From assembly GCA_009777235.1 (NCBI GenBank), contig WRMH01000002.1:124001-188000 (forward strand): a stretch of 64,000 bases of DNA, written 5' to 3'. Positions 22,159-30,393 of this stretch are shown here, piece after piece; position 1 is the stretch's first letter; each line of letters opens with the position of its first letter. The notes under the pieces were generated by a model. The model had not been told where the DNA came from. It did not search any database and saw only the letters and a list, made by a program, of their open reading frames with translations. The DNA is from Oscillospiraceae bacterium. Lineage in GTDB: Bacteria > Bacillota > Clostridia > Oscillospirales > Oscillospiraceae. The position numbers and the translations under genes are program-made.

Positions 22159-22659
22159 CTAAGGATACATGCCTTTATATCCCAATCTGCCGCCATCCAT
22201 CCACACCCAATCCTTTGTAAAGCCACAGGCATAGCATTTTACATCATAAAAATCTTGGGCCAAAGAGTCGTTTGTATAAGGTCTCGATTCGCTCTTGGTT
22301 GCGCTGAAAAGGCTGCCTTCGACGTTACAAGACCGGCATGTCGCGTCTACCCAGTGCCAGTAATAAAACCCTCCTTTGTGGCTTATCCCGACATGTGTGC
22401 CGCGCCCCTCGCTTTCGGCCTGCTTTTTCCATACTCCGACAAGAACGGGGTCTTGCCCGCCCGCCACGGCGCTTAGGTCATCATCGGAAAGCGGCTGTTT
22501 TCCGGTCGTGATAACCTCGGTTACTTGCGCTTTTTCATCCGCGGTCAGCTTCAAGCCTGTTTCGGCCAGGAACGCATCCAGTCCCGCGCTGTCCGTGACG
22601 GTGCTAAACGTCTCCTGCTGTTCGGGGGTAAGCGCTGCGAATCTTTCCGTGAGTGTCAT
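22159..22659 (-). CDS. Double-glycine leader precursor with two-CxxC core, paralogue A (166 aa)
   Basis: The ATG at 22659 follows TTAGGAGGAAACCCACC. The 68-residue leader ends SDDDLSAVAGG. The 98-residue core aligns with paralogue B throughout: W(K/R)K-x-A-x-x-EGRGTHVG, a tryptophan/tyrosine-rich patch (FYYWHWVD), Cys108/Cys111 (ATCRSCNVEGSLFSATKS) and Cys142/Cys145 (VKCYACGF). The two CxxC pairs are 30 residues apart. It is the first precursor of the operon, with no gene for 180 bases upstream, so the operon promoter is probably between 22660 and 22840. A secreted metal-binding or disulfide-stabilised effector is the simplest reading, by inference only. Confidence 0.85.
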   Translation of the reverse strand: MTLTERFAALTPEQQETFSTVTDSAGLDAFLAETGLKLTADEKAQVTEVITTGKQPLSDDDLSAVAGGQDPVLVGVWKKQAESEGRGTHVGISHKGGFYYWHWVDATCRSCNVEGSLFSATKSESRPYTNDSLAQDFYDVKCYACGFTKDWVWMDGGRLGYKGMYP

Positions 22660-22839
22660 GGTGGGTTTCCTCCTAAATATTTTTCGCTCGTTATCGCTTT
22701 ATACACGCGAACCCGCAAAAAGGGACGGGGTTTTTGTTAATATAATAAATCGCCTTCGCCAAAATGACCGAACCCGAACGCTGTCGGACAGGGAGAATTT
22801 TTTATTCTTCTGCGCCGCGGCGATATTCCGCCGCAATTA

Positions 22840-23076
22840 TCAATCTTTTCGTATTACCATGATGATTCCCTGCAAAATCAGACCTATCGCCATAAAAACA
22901 CATATCCCGATTACGAGTGCCTCAAAAGAATGATATCCGTTATAGCTTATTACTACGCTGACTAATAATCCGATAAAAAACGCGGCTCCCCAAAAAAGAA
23001 GTGCGCTTTTTCTATATTTGCCGTTCGCTTTCACTATTTTTGCCGTCTTTTCTTTGTTTCTTTCTTCACCTATCAT
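22840..23076 (-). CDS. Small two-helix membrane protein (78 aa), unknown
   Basis: A charged N-terminus (MIGEERNKEKTAKIVKANGKYR) is followed by two membrane segments (SALLFWGAAFFIGLLVSVVI and ALVIGICVFMAIGLILQGII) joined by a short loop, and a basic end. No family is recognised. It lies 23 bases downstream of the sigma factor gene in the same direction, so it is probably co-expressed. Its position suggests an anti-sigma-like or immunity role, but it has no zinc-binding anti-sigma motif. Confidence 0.65.
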   Translation of the reverse strand: MIGEERNKEKTAKIVKANGKYRKSALLFWGAAFFIGLLVSVVISYNGYHSFEALVIGICVFMAIGLILQGIIMVIRKD

Positions 23077-23099
23077 GATAAATTATCCTCCTATATTGA

Positions 23100-23702
23100 T
23101 TAAATACCGCTTTTCAAAAGTTTTAAAAGTGACTCCATAGCGCGTTTGTGAAGTTTTTTTGCCGCGTCGTCCGTAATATTCAGCGCCGCGCCGATTTCCT
23201 TAAACGGCTGATCCAAATAATAACGCCTGTAAATTGCCTCGTATTGCCTTTGGGGGAGCGCGGCGAGAGCTTTTTTCAAAGACTCGTGTTCTTCGCGGGT
23301 GATCAATTTGCCGAGTATGTCAGTATCATCGCCGATGTATTCATCCGGTTCCTCCTGCTTGAACAGCTCGATTCTTTTCGCGTTGCGGCGATAATGGTTT
23401 TTCAGGACATTTCCCGCAATCGTGTAGATATACGTGGAAAATTTAGCTATCCGGGAGTCATGAGGGGAGGCGAACGCTTTTAGAAACACATCAGCGGTCA
23501 AGTCCTCCGCGTCATGCCGATTGCACACCCTGCGGTATATGTAGACATATATTTTGTCGTAATACTCGTCATACAGACGCAAAAAGCCGCTGCCGTCGCA
23601 CTCTTGCTTGTTTTCCATACTTGATTTCCAACTTTCAGCTCTCATCTTCAAGATGCGCGAGAGGTGTTCACCGCCGTTAGTAATGAGCATAGCCTCCGCC
23701 AT
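23100..23702 (-). CDS. ECF-type RNA polymerase sigma factor
   Basis: A sigma-70 family protein of about 200 residues that would redirect RNA polymerase to a small promoter set. Region 2 is LRLYDEYYDKIYVYIYRRVCNRHDAEDLTADVF (about residues 42-74) and region 4 is ALPQRQYEAIYRRYYLDQPFKEIG, then the helix-turn-helix NITDDAAKKLHKRAMESLLKLL. The start is uncertain. I chose ATG 23702 (MAEAML), 9 bases after AGAAAGG; a TTG at 23711 and a later ATG (MENKQECDG) are alternatives. It is 26 bases downstream of the PP2C phosphatase gene and co-directional with the leader-peptide operon, a natural candidate to control it. Confidence 0.88.
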   Translation of the reverse strand: MAEAMLITNGGEHLSRILKMRAESWKSSMENKQECDGSGFLRLYDEYYDKIYVYIYRRVCNRHDAEDLTADVFLKAFASPHDSRIAKFSTYIYTIAGNVLKNHYRRNAKRIELFKQEEPDEYIGDDTDILGKLITREEHESLKKALAALPQRQYEAIYRRYYLDQPFKEIGAALNITDDAAKKLHKRAMESLLKLLKSGI

Positions 23703-23728
23703 GCAATCCAACCTTTCTCATTTATCGC

Positions 23729-25318
23729 TCAGTTCATACGAAGTCCGAGCATCGTTATATCGTCATTTTGCTCTGTCCCTCCCACGAAAAGTTCAATATC
23801 CCGCTCTATAAATTCAAGCAACCCTGTCATCGTATTGCCGTCATATCTGTTTGCTGTTTCCAAAAGCCGTGATGTTGAATATTGATCTTCCCGGCTGTTC
23901 ATTGCTTCCGTCACCCCGTCGGTATACAGATAAATAGTGTCTCCCACTTCGATAACCGTTTCATCTTCCCTATACTCCCGACCGGGAAAAAACGCAAGCA
24001 ACATAGAGGGCTTTGTCTTGATAAACTCATATCCTCCTTCGCCTTTTTTTATAAGCGGCGGGTTATGCCCTGCGTTTACATAGGTCAGCTTTCCGTTTCT
24101 CAAGTCCAAGTAGCCCATAAACGCCGTTACGAACATGCGCTCGCTGTTGTTTTCGCAGAGCATATTATTGACCGTCTCAAATACAGCTTTTGGTCTTTTC
24201 CCCAACTGCGCGTTGTTCTTGATGAGCGTCTTTGCGATAACCATAAAGAGCGCCGCCGGGACGCCCTTTCCTGAAACGTCCGCAACGACCAAGGCGAGAG
24301 TGTTTTCGTCCACAAAGAAGAAGTCGTAAAAGTCGCCGCCGACCTCTTTTGCCGGAATCATGGATGCGTGTATGTCAAACTCTTCCCGTTCCGGGAATGC
24401 CGGGAATATGCAGGGGAGCAGGCTTGCCTGTATCCGCGTGGCGACGTCAAGCTCCGTGCCTATACGCTCTTTCTCTGCGGTTGTGACCGCGAGATTTTCT
24501 ATATACAGCTTTATGTCGCCTACCATTGCGTTGTAGCTTTCCGCCATAGCTTGAAGCTCATCGCCGGTTTGCGAAAACTCAAAATTGGTGAAATTGCCTT
24601 CATCGGAATTAAATGCCGCCATATGCCGGGACAGCGCGATAACAGGTTTTAGTGCCTTTCTGTTCACGACCAATAATATGGCAAATAGTGAAATAGCCGC
24701 GATAGCGAGGACGACGCCCGCTATAACAAACGTCTGCATCCGTATTTCGCGCATGATCGTATCCATGCTTACATCGGCGCACGCTAAAGCCGTGACATTG
24801 CCCTGCGCGTCACGCACCGGCACATATGCCGTGGCAAGATGACCATACTCTGTGTTACTTATGCTCGTGGAACTGCTGCTTTTCCCTGTCCGATAGATAT
24901 CCCAAGCTACATCATACTCAAGCTCAGCCTCTCCGACAGAATCGCCCAAGCCGTATATAAGCAAAAGATCATTTTCGTCGGTAAAAATATCAAAAACATA
25001 TACAAAGCCGTCTTGATCCGCAGCGGGTTTTACAACATACAGAAAAACAAGCCCGTTTAACGCTTTCAATTCACGCAGCAATCTCTCATCGTTTCTGTAA
25101 CTGTCATTAGGGCCGGTTGATAAGTAGCCGTCCAAGTCACTGCCGCCGACTATCGCGGCTGCGATATGTGCCGAGCTAAACGCTATGCCGCTGTACTGCG
25201 CCACTACCTGCCTGTAGCTTATGGCATATACGACCGCAGCGACGCCGATGACCAGAAGCAGCCCTACTACGGCAAATATTGCGGCGACTTTGTGTTTTAT
25301 ACTTGACTTTACTTTCAT
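23729..25318 (-). CDS. Membrane sensor PP2C (RsbU/SpoIIE-type) serine phosphatase
   Basis: A 529-residue protein; start ATG 25318 after AAAAGGACAGACAGC, since the open frame upstream lacks a ribosome site. Membrane segments at about 10-30 and about 195-220 flank an extracellular sensor region. A HAMP-like linker follows (VNRKALKPVIALSRHMAAFN). The C-terminal PP2C domain (about 300-525) has SMIPAKEVGGDFYDFFFVDE, VVADVSGKGVPAALFM, YVNAGHNPP and DTIYLYTDGVTEAMN, with the metal-binding Asp residues in place. Such phosphatases dephosphorylate STAS anti-anti-sigma proteins; one is encoded at the far end of the export operon (14492-14791). The sigma factor gene follows it directly. Confidence 0.92.
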   Translation of the reverse strand: MKVKSSIKHKVAAIFAVVGLLLVIGVAAVVYAISYRQVVAQYSGIAFSSAHIAAAIVGGSDLDGYLSTGPNDSYRNDERLLRELKALNGLVFLYVVKPAADQDGFVYVFDIFTDENDLLLIYGLGDSVGEAELEYDVAWDIYRTGKSSSSTSISNTEYGHLATAYVPVRDAQGNVTALACADVSMDTIMREIRMQTFVIAGVVLAIAAISLFAILLVVNRKALKPVIALSRHMAAFNSDEGNFTNFEFSQTGDELQAMAESYNAMVGDIKLYIENLAVTTAEKERIGTELDVATRIQASLLPCIFPAFPEREEFDIHASMIPAKEVGGDFYDFFFVDENTLALVVADVSGKGVPAALFMVIAKTLIKNNAQLGKRPKAVFETVNNMLCENNSERMFVTAFMGYLDLRNGKLTYVNAGHNPPLIKKGEGGYEFIKTKPSMLLAFFPGREYREDETVIEVGDTIYLYTDGVTEAMNSREDQYSTSRLLETANRYDGNTMTGLLEFIERDIELFVGGTEQNDDITMLGLRMN

Positions 25319-25377
25319 GCTGTCTGTCCTTTTAATTAAAGCCTCGCATAATTTTAACATTCAAGCCAAAGAAAAAT

Positions 25378-25407
25378 GCCAATTCTCTCAAAATTGACAG
25401 AATTGAC
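25378..25407 (-). terminator. Intrinsic terminator after the OmpR-type regulator
   Basis: Minus-strand stem GTCAATTCT/AGAATTGGC (one G-T pair), loop GTCAATTTTGAG, then CATTTTTC. It separates the OmpR/kinase unit from the phosphatase-sigma unit. It is nearly the same sequence as the terminator at 12597-12626. Confidence 0.7.
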
Positions 25408-25432
25408 CTTTCAACCGTCTCAAAAAGACACG

Positions 25433-26104
25433 CTATTCTCGCTCAAAACGATAACCTTTTCCGTATAGACCCGTGACAGTGTAGCCGCATCCGCATATCT
25501 TTTTGCGCAGACGTGACACCGCGTTTTGTATAGCCTGCGAGTCTGTACCCATATGCTGCCCCCACACTCTCTCGTATATATGCTCCGCGCCGAGTACACG
25601 GCTTTCGTTTTGGACAAAAAATTGCAGCATCGCAAAATCTTTTGGCGTCAGCAGTAAATCCATGCCGTCAACAAATGCTTTCTGCGGAATCAAGTTCAAC
25701 GTCAGCAGTCCCCTTGTTATGGCTTCCGGTATTTGCTCCGCATATTCGAGCAGACGGCGAAGTCTTACGAGAAGTATCTCGAACATATATGGCTTGGTCA
25801 GATAATCATCGCAACCTCCGTCAAACCCATTTACAATATCCGCCGTCTCTCTGTAGCCTGTCAGAAGCAGTACCGGAATCTTGGAATATTGCCGAAGCTC
25901 CCGCAGAAAATCCAGCCCGCTCCCATCCGGCATCCCTATGTCAAGAATGATGGCGCGCGGCGGCTCTTTGGTGATAAGCTCCCTTGCTTCGGAAAGAGTG
26001 TATGCCTGCCTTGTCATATATCCCCGGCGTTCCAGCATCTTTTTATTATTTGCCTGCACTTTAGGCTCGTCTTCAACCGTTAATATATACCCTTGCTTAT
26101 CCAT
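25433..26104 (-). CDS. OmpR/PhoB-family response regulator
   Basis: A 223-residue DNA-binding regulator. The start is ATG 26104 after GGAGGAGTAGATCA; upstream codons in this frame overlap the kinase gene and lack a ribosome site. The receiver domain (1-120) has TVEDEPKVQAN, phospho-acceptor Asp in AIILDIGMPDGSGLDFL, and the KPY motif (CDDYLTKPYMFEIL). The winged-helix output domain (about 130-223) contains LLLTPKDFAMLQFFVQNESR and GTDSQAIQNAVSRLRKKI. Its ribosome site overlaps the stop of the sensor kinase, so the two are translationally coupled. Targets are unknown; the flanking phosphatase/sigma and export genes are candidates. Confidence 0.93.
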   Translation of the reverse strand: MDKQGYILTVEDEPKVQANNKKMLERRGYMTRQAYTLSEARELITKEPPRAIILDIGMPDGSGLDFLRELRQYSKIPVLLLTGYRETADIVNGFDGGCDDYLTKPYMFEILLVRLRRLLEYAEQIPEAITRGLLTLNLIPQKAFVDGMDLLLTPKDFAMLQFFVQNESRVLGAEHIYERVWGQHMGTDSQAIQNAVSRLRKKICGCGYTVTGLYGKGYRFERE

Positions 26105-26108
26105 TGAT

Positions 26109-28088
26109 CTACTCCTCCTCGCATACATAAATCGGTATGTTAAATACCACGGCAGTGCCGTGTCCGTATTCACTTTCGGCCGAAATCGTCCCGTTATGGG
26201 CTTCGATTGTGGATTTGCAAATATGAAGCCCCAGTCCCGAGCCGGTTTCTGACACGCCTCGCTCAAAGATATACGGCAAAAGCTCCGGCTTTACGCCCTC
26301 GCCGCTGTCTCTCACAGTCACTTTTATCATGCCGTTTAGCTCTAAGACATGTATGCTTATTTTCCCGTTTCGGGTGTGGCGGTTAGCGTTTGAAAGCAAA
26401 TTGGAAAGCACGTACAGCAGTGAATCCGCGTTGCCGTATATGGGGGGAAGTAAATCAGGTATGTCAAGCGTCAGCGTGTTGCCTTGACATTCAATTATGG
26501 CACGGTATGTAGAAGAACCCTCACGCAACAGGTGCGCTATGTCCACCGATTCCATAGTATAGCCGCCCTCTTGCATGGAAGAGTGTTTTAACGCGCTGTC
26601 TATCATGCGCCCCATCCGCATTATTTCCCGCTGGGCGTTTTCGAGACTTTCGCGCATATCTTCTTTGTCCATCTCAAAATAAAGCTGGTCTGCGGTGTTC
26701 AGTATGTCAGTGGATATAACAGTGAGCGGGGTTTTCAAATCGTGTGATAAATTGTTGAAAAACTCAAATTTAAGTTTATCAAGCCGTTCGAGCAGAGCCT
26801 TTTCTTCTTCGGCGGCGCGCAGAAAGCTCTGCTGCCGCTCCTGTTCCTCTTTCCTCGCCGCTTCAAGATCGCTCTGCCGCCGGCTTTTGAGTTCTTCGTT
26901 CAGCCGCTCTACCACGATATTGTCATTACGCTGCTGCCGTATGATTATCATCAGACTGATCAGGGCGACGAATAACATAAAAAAGATAATCAGCATAAGC
27001 GACAGAAACATACTCCGTGTTTGCTCATTTGGTGATGAGTCAATACGCCCTGTGGATATGCCGGGAGCTATATTCCATCCCGTTTGAAAATTACTGACAA
27101 AGATAAATACGAGGGAAATCGTGCAAATCAAAATCAAAGCCAGACAAAAGCCCGCCAAGCCGCTATTGATAGATACCGCGCGCTTTGCTTTTCGAGCTTT
27201 GGGTTCGGCGACGGCGTCATCTTTGCCTTTATAAGCTGAAATCATCATAGAGCAAGCGCTGTATAGAAGAAATCCCGCAACGATCCATTTTAACAAGGAA
27301 ACGTCCATATTCCCCACAAGAAAGGCTGCGGCAAGAACGCCCACAGACCCGCAAATCGCGGTGATTACGGTAATCTTGCGTGAATAGCTCCCATACCTTA
27401 CAAATTGTATGCTTGCCACAGGGACGGAAAACGCCGCCGCGCTCATCATTATAGGGAAAGCCGCCGCCGGATTCATTCCGAGTGCGTAAACTGTCGCCAT
27501 TGTCGGGGTATAGGAACCAAGCCCAAAGTTATTGAGCGCCCCGTACAAGAAGCACAGACATCCCAAAAGAACTAATTTTCCTATGCTCAGCGAAGTCACA
27601 GTACCTCCGGCGGGAAAGAATCCAAGACCTTCGGCGGCGATGCGCCCCACTGTAATTAACATTCCAAGCGCAAAAAATGTTTTTATGAGTTTCATCGGCA
27701 TTTTAACGGCGATACGCGGCGTTAGGTATGCCCCCGCTACTTGAGCAACTATTGGGACAACCAATGTGGCAAGGTCAATTTCAATAGTGGTTATATAGAT
27801 GATCGCGCTGATAGCTACCGGGATAACAGCGGCGGTGTTTACTGTTCCCGGCATTTTAACGGCGGACACCCATTTTAGTTTGGAATAAACGGCAGCTCCG
27901 ATAGCAAAATCGGAGACTCCAAAAGCGGACAGAATAAATTGGAAAAAGGAGATGATTCCAAGCCCCAAAGCATTTCCCGGTTCAGGCTTCCCGCGTTTAG
28001 AATGGACCGCCGCATCGGAAATCAAAAAACCCATGAAGCAGCAGTTCACCACAACAACCAACCCAAGAACTACCAATACCAGCGTCAT
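26109..28088 (-). CDS. TauE/SafE permease - histidine kinase fusion
   Basis: A 659-residue protein that joins a transporter-like domain to a sensor kinase. The start is ATG 28088 after GAGGAGGCAAATC. Residues 1-290 have about eight membrane segments with features of the TauE/SafE family (GIISFFQFILSAFGVSDFAI near the start; YGALNNFGLGSYTPTMATVY in the second half). Two more membrane segments at about 310-395 flank a short external loop. A coiled-coil linker (about 400-440) leads to the HisKA box FFNNLSHDLKTPLTVIS with His449. HATPase motifs are NLLSNANRHTRNG, DSGEGVKP and GSGLGLHI. The transporter-like part may sense an anion or sulfur compound. Coupled to the OmpR regulator downstream. Confidence 0.88.
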   Translation of the reverse strand: MTLVLVVLGLVVVVNCCFMGFLISDAAVHSKRGKPEPGNALGLGIISFFQFILSAFGVSDFAIGAAVYSKLKWVSAVKMPGTVNTAAVIPVAISAIIYITTIEIDLATLVVPIVAQVAGAYLTPRIAVKMPMKLIKTFFALGMLITVGRIAAEGLGFFPAGGTVTSLSIGKLVLLGCLCFLYGALNNFGLGSYTPTMATVYALGMNPAAAFPIMMSAAAFSVPVASIQFVRYGSYSRKITVITAICGSVGVLAAAFLVGNMDVSLLKWIVAGFLLYSACSMMISAYKGKDDAVAEPKARKAKRAVSINSGLAGFCLALILICTISLVFIFVSNFQTGWNIAPGISTGRIDSSPNEQTRSMFLSLMLIIFFMLFVALISLMIIIRQQRNDNIVVERLNEELKSRRQSDLEAARKEEQERQQSFLRAAEEEKALLERLDKLKFEFFNNLSHDLKTPLTVISTDILNTADQLYFEMDKEDMRESLENAQREIMRMGRMIDSALKHSSMQEGGYTMESVDIAHLLREGSSTYRAIIECQGNTLTLDIPDLLPPIYGNADSLLYVLSNLLSNANRHTRNGKISIHVLELNGMIKVTVRDSGEGVKPELLPYIFERGVSETGSGLGLHICKSTIEAHNGTISAESEYGHGTAVVFNIPIYVCEEE

Positions 28089-28106
28089 GATTTGCCTCCT
28101 CAAAAA

Positions 28107-28137
28107 CCCTCTTATCAGTATAGAACTGACAAGAGGG
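28107..28137 (-). terminator. Intrinsic terminator after the GHKL kinase gene
   Basis: Minus-strand hairpin CCCTCTTGTCAG-TTCTATA-CTGATAAGAGGG (12-bp stem with one G-T) followed by TTTTTG. It lies 62 bases after the GHKL kinase stop and just before the ribosome site of the fusion kinase, so the fusion kinase may need its own promoter or read-through. Confidence 0.7.
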
Positions 28138-28198
28138 GGGCAGCAATATCTCTTACATAGTTGGTAAAAAAAATGACATACTTGGTAAGAAGCTGCGG

Positions 28199-29683
28199 TC
28201 ACTCAAAAAGCAAAGCAACCTCCGCTTCAAAAGCATCCGCGCTATGTTCAAATGCTGTAAACCCGTCGTGCTTATCCGCTATCCTTCGTATGATCTCTAT
28301 GCCGTGACCGTGCAGCAGACCACTTTCCTTAGAGCTTACATAGGTATCACCCTCTCGGCTGATTGCTCCCTGCCTCGCGTTGGCTACCGACAGGCACAGA
28401 TAGGGATGGCGTGTTTTTAGCCGAACTTTAATCCAACGGTCTTTGATGTTTTGTATGCGGGCGCAGCTTTCCAGTGCGTTGTCTAAAAGGTTCATAAGCA
28501 GGCTGACAAGGTCGGTGTCGGGGATGGACAGGGACGGAAGCGGCAAAATATCAAACTTGATTTCAAAACTCATTTCCCGCGCCCGCCGGGAGGCGTGTCC
28601 GAGTATGGCTTGTATAACACGATTTCCGCAGGATATAGGGTCGTCAATCTCGGCGACGCTGCTTTGTACGTCGGCGAGATACGTTAATAATCGTTCGTGT
28701 TCGCCGCTTTCATATATTTCCTTGATGGCAAACAAATGGTGGCGCAGCTCATGCTTCATTTGCGCAATCTGCGTAAAATGGCTCTCCAAGTCTTTATAGT
28801 TTTCCATTATGAGGCGGTTTTTGATTTCCATCATCTGCATACCCGATTTATATCCGGCAAGCTCGCGCGTGTTTGCAAAAAGCATATATCCCGCTGTAAA
28901 AGCCGTTATACATAAAAGTCCGGTTTTAAACTCATTATGAAAGGAAATATCAATCCCGGTCAACGCCATTATCAGCAATCGCAGCCCCCAAGCAACCATA
29001 AAAAGCAAAGTCCCGCGTAAATACCATGTCGTACTTTTGTCTTTCGCGCCCAATGAACCCGCGGCTAAAAATATGACGACGGACACAGATGACAAATATG
29101 TATACAGTCTTTCCGGTATGTCAAATGGCAATCCGAGCCCTAAGTACATGATAAACGCGGCCGCTCCGTAAGCCGCAGTCAGGCAAACGGGCGCCCACAA
29201 CCATTTTTGCCGTGCAGGGCGCAGACAGTAGAAAAAATGAAGGAGCAACGCTATGGGGTATCCGAAAAACGCAACCCAGAACAGGTAGAAGCGGAACGTA
29301 TCGTTCCAATGCAAGGCGGCAAAATCGGTCATGGAAAGGGACATGAGCGCAAACAATACCGAGAAAACAGAGATAAGAAATATTTGTCTGCTCTCAAGCC
29401 TGTTTGCCGCACGGGTAATACCGAGCACCGAGCTTACGAGTCCGATAAAAAGAAAAAGAAACCCCTCAACAAAATCCATATCGCCCCAAAACGTCACATA
29501 GAATCGGTTTGGCGGGACTTGTTCGCCGATGTATAAATTCATATCATAATAACTTGGGTCAATCGGCTCTCCCGCGGCAATCGGGATATAGGGCTGTACC
29601 ATGCCAAAATAAATAAGCGCCGTCAAAAGGGCTGCTGTGAGAACGAGATACCATATCGTCGGCTTTGATATTACCTTTCTCAT
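28199..29683 (-). CDS. GHKL-domain sensor histidine kinase (AgrC/DpiB-like)
   Basis: A 494-residue membrane kinase. The start chosen is ATG 29683 (MRKVISKPTIWY), 7 bases after GGGAGGT; it overlaps the stop of the LytTR regulator gene (ATGA). Residues 1-270 have an external N-terminal loop and about seven membrane segments, as in 7TM-type sensors. A helical dimerisation region with HFTQIAQMKHELRHHLFAIK (His near residue 320) is followed by a GHKL ATPase domain: SLLMNLLDNALESC, ARQGAIS and a final HGHGIEIIRRIADKHDG. Peptide pheromones are common ligands of this class, so sensing an exported peptide from the neighbouring operon is an attractive possibility, not shown. Confidence 0.9.
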   Translation of the reverse strand: MRKVISKPTIWYLVLTAALLTALIYFGMVQPYIPIAAGEPIDPSYYDMNLYIGEQVPPNRFYVTFWGDMDFVEGFLFLFIGLVSSVLGITRAANRLESRQIFLISVFSVLFALMSLSMTDFAALHWNDTFRFYLFWVAFFGYPIALLLHFFYCLRPARQKWLWAPVCLTAAYGAAAFIMYLGLGLPFDIPERLYTYLSSVSVVIFLAAGSLGAKDKSTTWYLRGTLLFMVAWGLRLLIMALTGIDISFHNEFKTGLLCITAFTAGYMLFANTRELAGYKSGMQMMEIKNRLIMENYKDLESHFTQIAQMKHELRHHLFAIKEIYESGEHERLLTYLADVQSSVAEIDDPISCGNRVIQAILGHASRRAREMSFEIKFDILPLPSLSIPDTDLVSLLMNLLDNALESCARIQNIKDRWIKVRLKTRHPYLCLSVANARQGAISREGDTYVSSKESGLLHGHGIEIIRRIADKHDGFTAFEHSADAFEAEVALLFE

Positions 29684-30393
29684 CAGCATACCTCCCACAT
29701 CTGTTTTAGAAACGCTTTCTGTATAGTTGCGCAGTACGAACGGCTGACAGGGATTATTTTCCCATTTGCGGCGATGGCTTCCGTTCTGGTAAGCGTCTTT
29801 ATGTTTTTCAAGTTGACGATATATCCGATGTGGCAGCGCACAAACATCTCGCACGGCAAGCCTTCGGCTATTTCCGACAGTTTGCCGGAATAGTCAACCG
29901 TACCGTCCTTTAACGTGATTATCACCCGCCTGTCCACGGTTTCAAAGCATATGATTTCCCTGGTCGGTATCCGCAGCTTCTGCGCCCCTGATTTGACAAT
30001 AAAATAATTGCATTGAAAGCGGCGCTCATAGTCTGACGCTATCAATTTTGAGAGCATATCTTTTGAGAGCGGCTTCATCAGATAATGGAGCGCGTTTACG
30101 TCATACCCTTGCAAGGCAAACTCTGGATTGGCTGTGATAAAGACGATAGCGGCTTCGCTGTCATGCCCGCGTATCTCACGCGCAAGCTCCATGCCGTCAG
30201 TCCCGTCCATGACAATATCAAGCAGTATCAGGTCATACCGCTCCCCATTTGAGAAAGACGTTTGAAACTCCGCACTGTTTTCAAATACTGATATGCTGTG
30301 TTCAATATTCAGTTTTTCAAGTATCTCCCGGCAGATTTTAGTCTGAGCACGAGAGTAGATTTTCTCATCCTCGCATAACGCGACCCTATACAT
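29683..30393 (-). CDS. LytTR-family response regulator (AgrA-like)
   Basis: A 236-residue regulator. The receiver domain (1-120) has ALCEDEKIYSRAQT, phospho-acceptor Asp in DLILLDIVMDGTDGMELA and the KP motif ALHYLMKPLS. The LytTR DNA-binding domain (about 135-236) includes GAQKLRIPTREIICFETVDRRVIITLKDG and FVRCHIGYIVNLKNIK. It forms a two-component system with the GHKL kinase, whose start overlaps its stop. The ATG at 30393 is preceded by GTGAGCGGGT. It is first in a long minus-strand block that ends in the export operon and is divergent from ileS. Confidence 0.93.
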   Translation of the reverse strand: MYRVALCEDEKIYSRAQTKICREILEKLNIEHSISVFENSAEFQTSFSNGERYDLILLDIVMDGTDGMELAREIRGHDSEAAIVFITANPEFALQGYDVNALHYLMKPLSKDMLSKLIASDYERRFQCNYFIVKSGAQKLRIPTREIICFETVDRRVIITLKDGTVDYSGKLSEIAEGLPCEMFVRCHIGYIVNLKNIKTLTRTEAIAANGKIIPVSRSYCATIQKAFLKQMWEVC

